A stretch of DNA of 64,000 nt from Microbacterium halophytorum (GCF_002970975.1 NZ_PNFA01000018.1:1-64000); one strand, 5' to 3'. Counted from the stretch's first letter, positions 50,123 through 59,370 are shown. The notes: generated from the letters alone by a model not told the origin. A program made the numbers and translations.

Positions 50123-51900
50123 AGCCGAAGATCACCGCGACGCGCGAGCAGGTGTCGCTCGACGGCCTCTGGGCGTTCGCGACCGACGCCCAGGTGTCGG
50201 GCGACGCGTTCGCCGGTCGCCTCGACACGAAGCTCGAGGTCGCCGTCCCCGCCAGCTACAACGACCAGTTCGCCGATGCCGCCATCCGCGACCACGTCGG
50301 TTGGGTGTTCTACCAGCGCGAGGTCCGGGTGCCGCGCGGCTGGGCGGGGGAGCGCATCCTGGTGCGCTTCGACTCCGCGACGCACGCCGCGAAGGTGTAT
50401 GCGGGTGACGCGCTCGTCGGCGAGCACATCGGCGGGTACACGCCGTTCGACGTCGACGTCACCGATCACGTGACGGCCGGCGAAGTGTTCCGCCTCACGG
50501 TCGCGGTCGACAATAGACTCACGTTCGAGACGATCCCGCCCGGCATCGTGACTGACAACGCTGACGGCACGCAGTCGCAGGAGTACAAGCACGACTTCTA
50601 CAACTACGCCGGGCTCGCCCGCTCTGTGCGCCTGCACTCGCTGCCGCAGACGCACATCTCGGACATCACGGTTGTCACCGACTATGAGGGTACGACCGGC
50701 CGCGTCTCCTACGATGTCGAGGCCTCGGGCACCGCCGAGGTGACCGTCGAACTGCGCGACGAGGACGGTGCCGTCGTCGCGACCGGCACCGGGGCATCCG
50801 GAGCCCTAGAGATCGCAGACGTGACGCTGTGGCGGCCGGGCGCCGCGTACCTGTACGAACTCGTCGTCCGCCTCGACGTCGGCGGCGTCGTCGCCGACGA
50901 GTACGTGCAGACCGTCGGCGTGCGCACGGTCGAGGTGCGCGGAACCGAGTTCCTCATCAACGGCGAGCCGTTCTACTTCAAGGGCTTCGGCAAGCACGAG
51001 GACACGGCGATCCGAGGCAAGGGCCACGACGATGCGTTCCTCGTGCACGACTTCCAGCTGCTTGACTGGGTCGGCGCCAATTCGTTCCGCACCTCGCACT
51101 ACCCGTACGCGGAGGACGTGCTCGAGTACGCCGACAGGCAGGGCATGGTGATCATCGACGAGACGGCCGCCGTCGGGCTGAACATGCTCATCGAAGCGGG
51201 CATCACGAAGAGCAAGTTGAAGTACACGTTCGGCCCGGATGTGCTCGGTGAGGCATCGCAGGCCGCGCTGCTGCAGCACGTGCGCGAGCTGATCGCGCGC
51301 GACAAGAACCACCCGAGCGTCGTGATGTGGTCGCTGATCAACGAGCCCGCCTCGAACGACGCCGGCTCGCGCGCATACTTCGAGCCGATCGTCGAGCTCG
51401 CCCGCGAGCTCGACCCGACGCGGCCGCTGACGTACTCGCTCGTGATGTTCGCGAACGCCGAGAACGACGTCATCGTCGACCTCTTCGACGTGATCAGCCT
51501 GAACCGGTACTACGGCTGGTACATCACGCCGGGCGACCTGAAGACGGCGGAGCAGTACCTTCGGATGGACCTGGCGACCTGGGAGAAGTTCGGCAAGCCC
51601 GTGATGATGACCGAGTACGGAGCCGACACGCAGCCGGGCGCGCACTCGATCTGGGACGGCCCGTGGACCGAGGAGTACCAGGCGAACCTGCTCGACATGT
51701 ACCACCGCGTCTTCGACGAGGTGCCCTACTTCGTCGGCGAGCAGGTGTGGAACTTCGCCGACTTCCAGACCTCGAACGGCACCCACCGCGTCGAGGGCAA
51801 CAAGAAAGGCGCGTTCACGCGCGACCGCAAGCCGAAGGCCGGCGCCCACGCGCTCCGGCGCCGGTGGACGTCCTTCGGCGACGCCAAGCCGCAGAACTGA
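50116..51900 (+). CDS. uidA: GH2 beta-glucuronidase
   Basis: Releases D-glucuronate from beta-glucuronides. 594 residues, no signal peptide. Jelly-roll domain (to about 175), Ig-like domain (about 180-270) and TIM barrel with acid/base Glu410 (SLINEP) and nucleophile Glu500 (MTEYGAD). The motif NKKGAFTRDRKPK with Asn562 and Lys564 corresponds to the Asn-x-Lys pair that recognises the glucuronate carboxylate in E. coli GUS, and SLNRYYGWY matches the substrate tyrosine region. The start lies 7 nt inside the end of uxuB behind AGGAGGAAG. Together with uxaC and uxuB this makes glucuronide use certain. Confidence 0.96.
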   Translation: MLKPKITATREQVSLDGLWAFATDAQVSGDAFAGRLDTKLEVAVPASYNDQFADAAIRDHVGWVFYQREVRVPRGWAGERILVRFDSATHAAKVYAGDALVGEHIGGYTPFDVDVTDHVTAGEVFRLTVAVDNRLTFETIPPGIVTDNADGTQSQEYKHDFYNYAGLARSVRLHSLPQTHISDITVVTDYEGTTGRVSYDVEASGTAEVTVELRDEDGAVVATGTGASGALEIADVTLWRPGAAYLYELVVRLDVGGVVADEYVQTVGVRTVEVRGTEFLINGEPFYFKGFGKHEDTAIRGKGHDDAFLVHDFQLLDWVGANSFRTSHYPYAEDVLEYADRQGMVIIDETAAVGLNMLIEAGITKSKLKYTFGPDVLGEASQAALLQHVRELIARDKNHPSVVMWSLINEPASNDAGSRAYFEPIVELARELDPTRPLTYSLVMFANAENDVIVDLFDVISLNRYYGWYITPGDLKTAEQYLRMDLATWEKFGKPVMMTEYGADTQPGAHSIWDGPWTEEYQANLLDMYHRVFDEVPYFVGEQVWNFADFQTSNGTHRVEGNKKGAFTRDRKPKAGAHALRRRWTSFGDAKPQN

Positions 51901-51909
51901 GGAACCCCG

Positions 51910-53148
51910 ATGATCATCGAGAAGGCGGAAGTCATCGTCACGAGCCCCGATCGGAACTTCGTGACGCTCAAGCTCACGACCGACGAGGGGCACACGGGCC
52001 TCGGCGACGCGACGCTGAACGGCCGCGAGCTGGCCGTTGCGACCTACCTCAGCGAGCACATCGTGCCGCTTCTGGTTGGCTCCGATGCGTCGCGGATCGA
52101 GGACACGTGGCAGTTCCTCTACCGCTCGTCGTACTGGCGGCGCGGCCCCGTGACGATGGCGTCGATCGCCGCCGTCGACATGGCGCTGTGGGACATCAAG
52201 GGCAAGGCCGCGGGCATGCCGCTGTACCAGCTGCTGGGCGGCGCGTCGCGCCGGGGTCTCACCGCCTACGGGCACGCATCGGGCAAGGAGCTGCCCGAAC
52301 TGTTCGACAGCGTGCGCGAGCACCTCGACGAGGGCTACCGCGCCATCCGGATCCAGTCGGGTGTGCCGGGTCTGAAGGCGATCTACGGCATCGCGTCGCA
52401 GAGCGCCGACACCTTCGGGGGCGAGGCGCGGTACGACCACGAGCCGGCCAGGCGCGGTGAGAAGCCCGTCGAGGAGGACTGGGACACGAGGGCCTACCTC
52501 AAGCACCTGCCCGGCGTCTTCGAGGCCGTGCGCAACGAGTTCGGCCCCGACATCCCGCTCCTCCACGACGGACATCACCGGATGACGCCGATCCAGGCCG
52601 CGAAGCTCGGCAAGTCGCTCGAGCCGTACGACCTGTTCTGGCTCGAGGACTGCACGCCGGCGGAGAACCAGGAGGCGCTGAAGCTCGTGCGACAGCACAC
52701 GACGACGCCGCTGGCGATCGGCGAGATCTTCAACACGGTGTGGGACTTCAAGGACCTCATCCGCGATCAGCTGATCGACTACGTGCGCGGCGCCGTGACG
52801 CACATGGGTGGCGTGACTCCGCTGAAGAAGACGATGGACTACGCCGCGCTGTACCAGGTGAAGTCGGGCTTCCACGGCCCGACCGACATCTCGCCCGTCG
52901 GGATGGCCGCGCAGATGCACGTGGGCCTCGCGATCCACAACTTCGGCATGCAGGAGTACATGCGGCACGGTGCGAAGACCGACGAGGTGTTCCGGCAGTC
53001 GTTCACCTGGACGGATGGCCTGCTGCACCCGGGCGACCAGCCGGGCCTGGGCGTCGAGCTCGACCAGGACGAGGCGGGCAAGTACCCGTACGAGCGGGCC
53101 TACCTGCCGTACAACCGGCTCGCGGACGGGACTGTTCACGACTGGTGA
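51910..53148 (+). CDS. manD: D-mannonate dehydratase, enolase superfamily (ManD/RspA type)
   Basis: Dehydrates D-mannonate to 2-keto-3-deoxygluconate, replacing the unrelated UxuA. 412 residues with the two-domain enolase-superfamily fold: N-terminal capping domain (to about 120) and barrel with HDGHHRMTP (metal Asp and catalytic His), LEDCTPAEN and [11 protein letters not shown] (metal Glu residues), plus the [13 protein letters not shown] region containing the catalytic Tyr loop. The start is 9 bp after the glucuronidase stop, behind GAGGAACC. It completes the route from glucuronide to ketodeoxygluconate; the kinase and aldolase for the final steps are not in the window. Confidence 0.93.
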   Translation: MIIEKAEVIVTSPDRNFVTLKLTTDEGHTGLGDATLNGRELAVATYLSEHIVPLLVGSDASRIEDTWQFLYRSSYWRRGPVTMASIAAVDMALWDIKGKAAGMPLYQLLGGASRRGLTAYGHASGKELPELFDSVREHLDEGYRAIRIQSGVPGLKAIYGIASQSADTFGGEARYDHEPARRGEKPVEEDWDTRAYLKHLPGVFEAVRNEFGPDIPLLHDGHHRMTPIQAAKLGKSLEPYDLFWLEDCTPAENQEALKLVRQHTTTPLAIGEIFNTVWDFKDLIRDQLIDYVRGAVTHMGGVTPLKKTMDYAALYQVKSGFHGPTDISPVGMAAQMHVGLAIHNFGMQEYMRHGAKTDEVFRQSFTWTDGLLHPGDQPGLGVELDQDEAGKYPYERAYLPYNRLADGTVHDW

Positions 53149-53153
53149 CCGAG

Positions 53154-53199
53154 AGCGGAATCGGCCAGGGTGACGATCGTCGCCCTGGCCGATTCCGCT
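53154..53199 (+). terminator. Terminator after the glucuronate operon
   Basis: Perfect 17-bp stem (53154-53170 with 53183-53199). The 12-nt loop itself holds the palindrome GACGATCGTC. A short T-run follows. It lies 5 nt after the manD stop. Confidence 0.82.
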
Positions 53200-53332
53200 T
53201 TGTCCTGGATCGCGTCGGTTCAGATCGGCAGTGCTCGCCCGGACGCTCGCCGTGTCGTCGAGTACCGGGTACACTTACAACTAATCGAAGTAAACGCAAT
53301 CGCGTACGAATCATGCAATTAAGGGGGGCGTG

Positions 53333-53860
53333 ATGGCTGCCAACGTTGCACTGTCTTCCGAGACCTATAGCGCCGACAACACTGACCGGATCGCGGAGAT
53401 CTCCGACTTCCTCGCCGCGCACGAGGCTGCGGGTCGCCCGCGCCCGGAGCCGCGTTACCGACTTGTGGGCGCGGAACTCGGCGATGAGGTCGAACTCCCG
53501 GAAGAGGTCTTCACCGCGCTCCGTCAGGTCGTCTCGGCGATGAGCAAGGGGCTGGCCGTCACGGTCTCGCCGACTACGCAGACTCTTACCTCGCAGCAGG
53601 CCGCCGACCTCCTCGGCATCAGCCGACCGACGCTGATCAAGCTCCTCGACGCGGGAACCATCCCGTTCACGCGCGCGGGAACGCATCGGCGCATCGCCCT
53701 GAACGACGCGCTCGAGTACCGGGCCCAGCGTCGTCAGGAGCAGTACGACGCCATCGAGGAACTCTCGATCGATGCGGACGAGGCCACACCGATCGACGAG
53801 GTGTTGTCGGAGCTCAAGACAGTTCGGAAGGCAGCGGCCGCGCGGCGCCGAGCTCGTTAG
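53333..53860 (+). CDS. Antitoxin-like protein with excisionase-type helix-turn-helix
   Basis: DNA-binding partner of the following PIN-domain protein, 175 residues. A central HTH of the MerR/excisionase type (LTSQQAADLLGISRPTLIKLLDAGTIPFTRAGTHRRI, about residues 85-122, given here as the recognisable unit in two halves around RPTL) is followed by an Arg/Ala-rich tail (VRKAAAARRRAR). The gene starts behind AAGGGGGG; GTG 53330 is an alternative. It is preceded by a comparatively AT-rich leader (53270-53320), where the antitoxin would be expected to repress its own promoter. It ends 17 bp before the toxin gene. Confidence 0.85.
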   Translation: MAANVALSSETYSADNTDRIAEISDFLAAHEAAGRPRPEPRYRLVGAELGDEVELPEEVFTALRQVVSAMSKGLAVTVSPTTQTLTSQQAADLLGISRPTLIKLLDAGTIPFTRAGTHRRIALNDALEYRAQRRQEQYDAIEELSIDADEATPIDEVLSELKTVRKAAAARRRAR

Positions 53861-53877
53861 TCCGGCAAACTGGGCGC

Positions 53878-54462
53878 GTGTACTCCGCGATCCTCGATAG
53901 CTGCGTGCTCTGGCCGAGCCTGCAGAGAGACTTCCTCCTGTCGTTGGCCGCCGAGCGTGCCTACCGACCGCTCTGGAGCACCGCGATCCTCGAAGAGACC
54001 GAGATCAACGAGGCCGCCAAGCTCGTCAAACGCGGTATGTTGCGAGAGGACGCCGAAGCTCGTGCCCACCGCCTCATCGCGAAGATGTCTGGGGCGTTCG
54101 ATGACTCGAGCGTCGCCGGGTGGCAGCGGCTCGAGGGCAGCTTCGGTCTTCCCGACGTCGATGATGAGCATGTCCTCGCGGCTGCTGTCATCGGTGGAGC
54201 GCAGGCGATCGTCACGCTGAATCTCAAGGACTTCCCCGCGACGCTCATTCCGCCATCGATCGAGGTTCTCTCACCCGCGGAGTTCGCGTCGAACACGGTC
54301 CGGCAGCACCTGCCGGCAGCGTGGAGCGCGACCATCAACCTCAGCGAACGCAGCGGCAGGACCGGACCCGCTCGGACACCGAAAGACATCTTGGACACTC
54401 TGCGCGGCCGATACGAGATGCACGACGCCGTCGAAGCACTCGAAGTGGTATATGAACTCTGA
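53878..54462 (+). CDS. PIN-domain toxin
   Basis: Putative RNA-cleaving toxin of 194 residues with GTG start. PIN-domain acidic residues are visible in AILDSCVLWP (Asp7), the EETEINEA stretch, LPDVDDEHVLAAA and VTLNLKDFP. It is longer than classical VapC (about 130) and belongs to the group paired with HTH_17-type antitoxins. With the preceding gene it forms a two-gene toxin-antitoxin module inserted between the glucuronate operon and the rest of the glycoside island. Confidence 0.85.
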   Translation: MYSAILDSCVLWPSLQRDFLLSLAAERAYRPLWSTAILEETEINEAAKLVKRGMLREDAEARAHRLIAKMSGAFDDSSVAGWQRLEGSFGLPDVDDEHVLAAAVIGGAQAIVTLNLKDFPATLIPPSIEVLSPAEFASNTVRQHLPAAWSATINLSERSGRTGPARTPKDILDTLRGRYEMHDAVEALEVVYEL

Positions 54463-54605
54463 TGTTGTTCTGCCGCAGACTGCGTTGCAACCTCGCTCCG
54501 ATACTGAACGATTCCGAGGTCAGTCGCGGAGCCTCCTGACGCCTCCGGATTCCTCTTGCGCGGATGCCGGAGGTCCGTTCGTGTCGTAGGCCGAGTCAGA
54601 GGCAG

Positions 54606-54646
54606 CGAAGCGCCCACCGTGCCGATGCTGTACGGCGGGCGCTTCG
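54606..54646. terminator. Hairpins between PIN toxin and binding-protein gene
   Basis: A stem of 15 positions with one mismatch (54606-54620 with 54632-54646) lies 21 bp beyond the stop of the minus-strand binding-protein gene. A second inverted repeat, CCTCCGG (54542-54548) with CCGGAGG (54567-54573), lies nearer the toxin gene. Both transcripts in this convergent gap therefore have a terminator candidate. Confidence 0.65.
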
Positions 54647-54666
54647 TGCGTGAGGGCCGACGCCCG

Positions 54667-56208
54667 TCAGCCTCCGAGGTCGAAGGTGCTGATGGTCGGC
54701 GGCAGGCCGCCGACGGTCGACGCCGTGATCCCGTCGTGAGCCGCCCAGGTCGTGCCCGTGTACGCGATCGGGACGACGAGTGCCTGCTCCATCGCGTACG
54801 CGTTCAGCTCCTGGTAGGTCGGCACCGCCTCCTCGAAGGCGACCGTGGAGTTGATGGTCTCGAACAGGGAATCCAGCGTCGGATCCGTGTAGCCCAGCGG
54901 GTTGCCGTAGCCGCCGATGGCGTACCGCGAGAAGGCCTCCTCGGGGTCGGAGCTGAAGCCCGAGACCTGGAATACGATGCCGTAGTCGCCCGATTGCACG
55001 GCGGATTGGACCTGCTGGGGCGGGATCGATTTCCACTCGACGTTCAGACCCACGTCCTCGAACGCCTGCGAGATCGTGGGCTCGAACGCCGTCGACAGGT
55101 AGGTGCTCGGGATCTCGAACGTCGCGCCGGCGAAGCCCGCCTCCTCGACCAGCTCGCGACCGCGATCGGGGTCGTACGGGTACATCTCGTCGAGCGAGGC
55201 GTCGTACACGTCGCCATCCGGGTTGAACACCTGTGCCGAGGGCATGCCTCCTCCGCCGAGGAGGCTGTCGACGATGCTCTCGCGATCGAAGGCGTAGTTG
55301 ATCGCCTGTCGCACGCGCTCGTCCTGCAGCGCGGGCCAGCCATCTCCGCCGCGGCCGATCAGGTCGAGCAGCATGACGCCTGTCGCATCCGTCGTGCTGA
55401 AGGTGAACCCGGACTCCGGGAGCTGCGAGAGCATCTGCGCCTGCACGCCGGCGGCATCGACCTCGCCGGACTGCAGAGCGTTGAACGCCGCCGTCGGATC
55501 CTGCATGACCTGCACCGTGAACGTGTCGGCCTCGATCGCGTCGGCGTTCCAGTAGTCGTCGCGCTTCTCGAGCACGTACGTCGATCCGTCGACGGAGTTC
55601 TCGACGCTCAGCGTGTACGGGCCGGAGCCGATCGGGTCCGTGGCCGTCCGCTCGTCGTCGAGGGTATCGGGGTGCCCGATTGCGCCGACGCCGTAGGCGA
55701 GGTTCGGGACGAACTGCGGGTCGAAGCGGTCGAACCGGACCTCGACCTCGAGATCGCCCGTCGCGGCGACGTCGGTCACCTGGGAGAACTTGGGCTGCAC
55801 CTGCCCCGGCGTCTCCCGCGTGCGGTTCATCGTGGCGGCGACCGCTTCGGCGTCGACAGGCGTGTCGTCGCTGAAGGTCATGCCCTCACGCAGCGTGAGC
55901 GTCAGAACGGTGCCGTCGTCGTTGTACTCCCACGCCTCGGCGGCGTTCGGGACGATGTCGCCCGTGGCCGGATCCCGCGCGAGCAGGGTGTCGAGCACTG
56001 ACGTCCAGACGAACATCTGCTGCCCGTTCGAGAGCTGAGCGGGATCGAGCGAGTTCGGCCCCGACTGCGCCGCGATCGTGAGCGCGGTGGGTTCCGCGTC
56101 CGTCGCGGCGTCGCCGGAGGTGCTCGCGCTGCAGCCTGCGAGCGCGAACACCCCCACGGTCGCGAGGCCGGCGAGCCGGTACCGCGTCGATGAACGAGCG
56201 GGTTCCAT
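54667..56208 (-). CDS. ABC transporter substrate-binding lipoprotein, family 5 (orphan)
   Basis: Binding protein of 513 residues, lipobox LAGC at about residue 26. It is a close paralogue of the protein at 35273: SGPNSLDPAQLSNGQQMFVW, WEYNDDGTVLTLTLREGMTFSDDTPVDAEAV, FNPDGDVYDASL and FEIPSTYLSTAFEPTIS have near-identical counterparts. No permease or ATPase accompanies it, so it probably presents another ligand to the 36886-40450 transport core. ATG 56208 follows AAGGAGAATGG. It is the last gene in the minus-strand run glxR-GHL6-binding protein. Confidence 0.92.
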   Translation of the reverse strand: MEPARSSTRYRLAGLATVGVFALAGCSASTSGDAATDAEPTALTIAAQSGPNSLDPAQLSNGQQMFVWTSVLDTLLARDPATGDIVPNAAEAWEYNDDGTVLTLTLREGMTFSDDTPVDAEAVAATMNRTRETPGQVQPKFSQVTDVAATGDLEVEVRFDRFDPQFVPNLAYGVGAIGHPDTLDDERTATDPIGSGPYTLSVENSVDGSTYVLEKRDDYWNADAIEADTFTVQVMQDPTAAFNALQSGEVDAAGVQAQMLSQLPESGFTFSTTDATGVMLLDLIGRGGDGWPALQDERVRQAINYAFDRESIVDSLLGGGGMPSAQVFNPDGDVYDASLDEMYPYDPDRGRELVEEAGFAGATFEIPSTYLSTAFEPTISQAFEDVGLNVEWKSIPPQQVQSAVQSGDYGIVFQVSGFSSDPEEAFSRYAIGGYGNPLGYTDPTLDSLFETINSTVAFEEAVPTYQELNAYAMEQALVVPIAYTGTTWAAHDGITASTVGGLPPTISTFDLGG

Positions 56209-56328
56209 TCCATTCTCCTTCGAATGATGTGCGATGCCAGCAGTCGCCATCGTCGGTGACTGCGGCGGGATGGGGTCGTTCCGTGCGGGGAAGTGTGTGA
56301 AACCGTTCGAGAGTCGAGAGCATCCGGC

Positions 56329-56360
56329 GCTGACGAGACGGCGAGGGCCGGCTCGTCAGC
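56329..56360. terminator. Hairpin overlapping the stop of the GHL6-type gene
   Basis: GCTGACGAG (56329-56337) and CTCGTCAGC (56352-56360) form a 9-bp stem that continues, after one mismatch, into CGGC/GCCG. The stop codon (56356-56358) lies within it. It may end or attenuate the glxR-GHL6 transcript before the binding-protein gene. Confidence 0.55.
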
Positions 56361-58440
56361 GGGCGGACACCGTGACGACCTCGAAGAGGCCGAGTCGGGG
56401 GAGCGGGATCACGAGGTCGTCGCCCTCCTTGCGAGCGTCGAGCCGGATGCCGGCGCGAAGCGCGCGCACCGCGACGTCGTCATGCGCGCGGCCGCGCAGC
56501 CGCAGGTGCGCACCGTCGATCGGCACGTGCGGGCCGTACGAGCGGCGGCGAAGCCCCGAGTGGTTGATGAGGTGCACGATGAGGTCGTCGCCGCTGCGGT
56601 TCGCCACGAGCTCGACGGCCTCATGAGCGTCGAACTCGACCGCCGGCTGCACCAGCGCCCGGACGATCTCGACGAGCAGATCGCGCGCGTCGGTCTTCGC
56701 GAACTCTCGGTACGTGCGGCCGATCGTCCAGGGAACGATCGCACTGGCGCCGTTGCCCACGCGTCGGACGGCCCACACGGGGTCCTCTCCGACAGCGTGG
56801 CCGAACGCGTACTCCGGCGGGCCGAACGGAGCCTGCGGCAGGATGCTTCCGAATCGCTCGGCATCCTCGGCCCAGTCGAGCCGTTCGAGTTTGCCCGCGA
56901 CGGGAACCATCGGGCCGTCGTAGGAGAGGTGCTCGGCGCGGGGCTGCGCGCTCGTCGATGCGTAGGACGAGCGCAGCTCGGTGCCCGTGAGCGGCGATGC
57001 CGCCCGCCCGGTGGTGGGGCTCGAGCGCAGCTCGACGCCGTCGTCGGCGATGCCGGACCCTCCCGTGACCAGGAGCGAACCGCCGCGTTCGACCCAGCCG
57101 TCGAGCGCGGCTCCGGCTCCACGCAGCCCTCCGAGATCGGGGAGGACAACGAGGCTGTATGTGTCGAGCCCGCCGGCAGCGGCGACGCTCCCGAGCCGAT
57201 CCACGGGCACGACGTCGAAGGCGAGATGGCGCTCGGTCAGGGCCTGGTAGACCCCGCGGAACTCCTCGACGAGGTCCCAGTATCCGCCGGGAGGAGCCGA
57301 GCCGAAGTCGGGTCGTGCGAGCGCGATCTCCGCAGCAGTGCGCATGCCTTCGTAGACGGCCCGGTGCTCGCGGCGGAAGCGCATCACGTCGCATCCGGTC
57401 GAGATCGCCCCGCCCATCGGCAGGCGACCTGGCGCACCGAAGTAGTACACGGAGGGGTTCCCGCCGCGCGCGATGGCCTGGAGCAGGTGGTGGGCGAAGT
57501 GCTCCGGATCCTCCGGCGCCATCCGGTATGTGGACTCGACGAAGGCGACGCAGTTGACGAGCACGGCCGCCTCGGGGTCCGTGGCGGTCGCGGCGCTGAC
57601 GGCCTCGCCCGTGGCGTACGGCCAGAGCTCCTTGCCGGGCATCGCCCGGAATGCGTTGTTCCCCTCGAGGTACTCGACGGGCGCCCCGCGACGCAGGACC
57701 ACGGCGATATCGCGGTCGCGGGCCGCGACGTGGTCGGCGATCCGCGCCGTCAGCTCAGCGAGAACGGACGCCGTGTACTGCCGCCACTTCCCGAAGGTGG
57801 GCGAGCGCATCCCCTCGGGGTGCTCGGCGCCCCCCGAGAACGCCGCGAACCCGGCGAGGCACGCCTCGCAGTGGCAGGGACCGTGCATCACCTCGCTGTA
57901 GTCGCGCTCGTTGAAATTGAACCAGTTGAAGAAGACGCCGTCGATGTCGTAGCGGTCGAGCACTTCGTCGAGCACGTCGAACGTGCGCTCCTGGTAGTAC
58001 GCGGCCGACGGGCACGCGCTCGCGAGGCCGTTGTAGATCTGGGGCGAGCCGTCGTGCGCGCGGTACAGCCACTCCGGATGCTCCGCAGCGATCTCGGCTG
58101 AGAGCTTCGACATGTCGAAGCGCGCGACGACCGCGACACCGCGGGTGTGCGCCTCGGTGACGGCGTCGCCGAGCAGGTCTCCGGAAGGCCGTTCGCGCAG
58201 CAGCGGCTCCCGCGTCTGGAACGGCAGATCGGTCGGATAGAACGAGAGGATCCCGCCCCCGTTCAGCAGCCACGTGCCGGCACCGCTGTCGAGCACGGCC
58301 GTCACGGCTTCCTCGACGTTCATGAGCGCGTCGACCGGCTGCAGGTTCGTCTGCAGCACCTGGAAGGGCTGGCGCCACCGGCTGTCGGTCGGCAGGCGGC
58401 GCTGGGTGTCAGCCTGTGTGCGGTGTGCGGCGGCAGTCAT
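56356..58440 (-). CDS. Putative glycoside hydrolase (GHL6-like barrel with trimerisation-type domain)
   Basis: A 694-residue protein without signal peptide that resembles hypothetical glycosyl hydrolase family 6. The N-terminal barrel (about residues 35-370) has RFDMSKLSAEIAAEHPEWLYR, YDIDGVFFNWFNFNERDY and the cysteine cluster GPCHCEACLAGF typical of that family. From about 400 to 560 lies a GATase-like domain as in GH42 beta-galactosidase trimerisation regions (SLVVLPDLGGL, GWVERGGSLLVTGGSG), then a C-terminal beta-sandwich. Catalytic residues are not established for the family. Its ATG overlaps the glxR stop (ATGA). It probably attacks an unusual glycosidic bond of the island's substrate. 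Confidence 0.75.
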   Translation of the reverse strand: MTAAAHRTQADTQRRLPTDSRWRQPFQVLQTNLQPVDALMNVEEAVTAVLDSGAGTWLLNGGGILSFYPTDLPFQTREPLLRERPSGDLLGDAVTEAHTRGVAVVARFDMSKLSAEIAAEHPEWLYRAHDGSPQIYNGLASACPSAAYYQERTFDVLDEVLDRYDIDGVFFNWFNFNERDYSEVMHGPCHCEACLAGFAAFSGGAEHPEGMRSPTFGKWRQYTASVLAELTARIADHVAARDRDIAVVLRRGAPVEYLEGNNAFRAMPGKELWPYATGEAVSAATATDPEAAVLVNCVAFVESTYRMAPEDPEHFAHHLLQAIARGGNPSVYYFGAPGRLPMGGAISTGCDVMRFRREHRAVYEGMRTAAEIALARPDFGSAPPGGYWDLVEEFRGVYQALTERHLAFDVVPVDRLGSVAAAGGLDTYSLVVLPDLGGLRGAGAALDGWVERGGSLLVTGGSGIADDGVELRSSPTTGRAASPLTGTELRSSYASTSAQPRAEHLSYDGPMVPVAGKLERLDWAEDAERFGSILPQAPFGPPEYAFGHAVGEDPVWAVRRVGNGASAIVPWTIGRTYREFAKTDARDLLVEIVRALVQPAVEFDAHEAVELVANRSGDDLIVHLINHSGLRRRSYGPHVPIDGAHLRLRGRAHDDVAVRALRAGIRLDARKEGDDLVIPLPRLGLFEVVTVSAR

Positions 58441-59306
58441 CGTGAGCCGTTCAGCTCTTCGGTCAGCTTGAGGAGAGCCGAGTGATCCAGGCCGCCGTCG
58501 CCGCGCGCGACTAGGGCGCGCACGAGCTGGGTCACGGCAGCCGTCAGCGGCAGGGCGAGCCCGCTGCCCATCGCCGCCTTCTCCACGATGCCGAGGTCCT
58601 TCGCGTGCAGTTCGAGGCGGAATCCGGGGTCGAAGCGATGGTTCAGCATCGCGTCGCCCTTGCGTTCGAGCACGGTGCTCCCGGCGAGCCCGCCCCCGAT
58701 CACCTCGAGCGCCTCCGGTAGCTGAGCGCCCTGCGATTCGAGCAGCACGATCGCCTCGGCGACGAGTTGGATGTTGCCCGCCACGATCAGCTGGTTGGCG
58801 GCCTTGACGACCTGTCCCGAACCGACCGGGCCCACGTGCACGATCGTCCGCCCCATCGCCTCGAACAACGGGAGTGCTGCGGCGACGTCGTCGTCGGAAC
58901 CGCCGACCATGATCGACAGCACGCCGTCGATCGCGCCCGCCTCACCCCCGCTGACGGGCGCGTCGAGGTAGGCGGCTCCCGCGCTCGCGACGCGAGCGGC
59001 GAAACCACGCGTGGCCTCGGCGTCGATCGTGCTCATGTCGATCACGGTCGCGCCGCGGCGCAGGGCGAGGAGGATCTCCTCCAGGACGGCCTCGACATCG
59101 GGGGTGTCGGGCAGCATCGTGATGGCGACGTCGGCCTCGCCGACCGCCGCGCGCGCGTCTCGGGCGATCGCGAGCCCGGCCCGCTCGGCGCGATCCGCCG
59201 CGGCCTCGGACCGCACGACCGCGGTGACGCCGTGGCCGGCGCGAGCGAGGTTTCCGGCCATGGGCAGCCCCATGATTCCCAGGCCGATGAAGGCGATCTT
59301 CGCCAT
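58437..59306 (-). CDS. glxR: 2-hydroxy-3-oxopropionate (tartronate semialdehyde) reductase-like protein
   Basis: Beta-hydroxyacid dehydrogenase of 289 residues. NAD(P)-binding GLGIMGLPMAGNLARAG at the N-terminus, substrate-binding DAPVSGGEAGA, catalytic-lysine region GSGQVVKAANQ, and the C-terminal ELHAKDLGIVEKAA match GlxR/GarR. The reference enzyme reduces tartronate semialdehyde to glycerate. Relatives act on other 3-hydroxyacids, so the real substrate could be a uronate-derived acid. Start follows GAGAGGAAC. It is the first gene downstream of a LacI operator and is coupled to the GHL6-like gene. Confidence 0.88.
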   Translation of the reverse strand: MAKIAFIGLGIMGLPMAGNLARAGHGVTAVVRSEAAADRAERAGLAIARDARAAVGEADVAITMLPDTPDVEAVLEEILLALRRGATVIDMSTIDAEATRGFAARVASAGAAYLDAPVSGGEAGAIDGVLSIMVGGSDDDVAAALPLFEAMGRTIVHVGPVGSGQVVKAANQLIVAGNIQLVAEAIVLLESQGAQLPEALEVIGGGLAGSTVLERKGDAMLNHRFDPGFRLELHAKDLGIVEKAAMGSGLALPLTAAVTQLVRALVARGDGGLDHSALLKLTEELNGSR

Positions 59307-59354
59307 GCGTGAGTTCCTCTCGTCAATGAGATGTCGATCTCGGGATTCAGCCCG

Positions 59355-59370
59355 TGGCAACCGATTGAAT
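59355..59370. promoter_or_regulatory. LacI operator 7, before the glxR operon
   Basis: TGGCAACCGATTGAAT. On the minus strand its TTGCCA could be the -35 of the glxR promoter, but only a weak -10 (CGACAT, 18 nt away) is seen. It lies 49 bp upstream of the glxR start. Confidence 0.6.

Noticed and set aside
53270..54600. Integrated element around the toxin-antitoxin pair
   Set aside because: No integrase, transposase, direct repeats or tRNA was seen at the borders; only the two genes are unusual.
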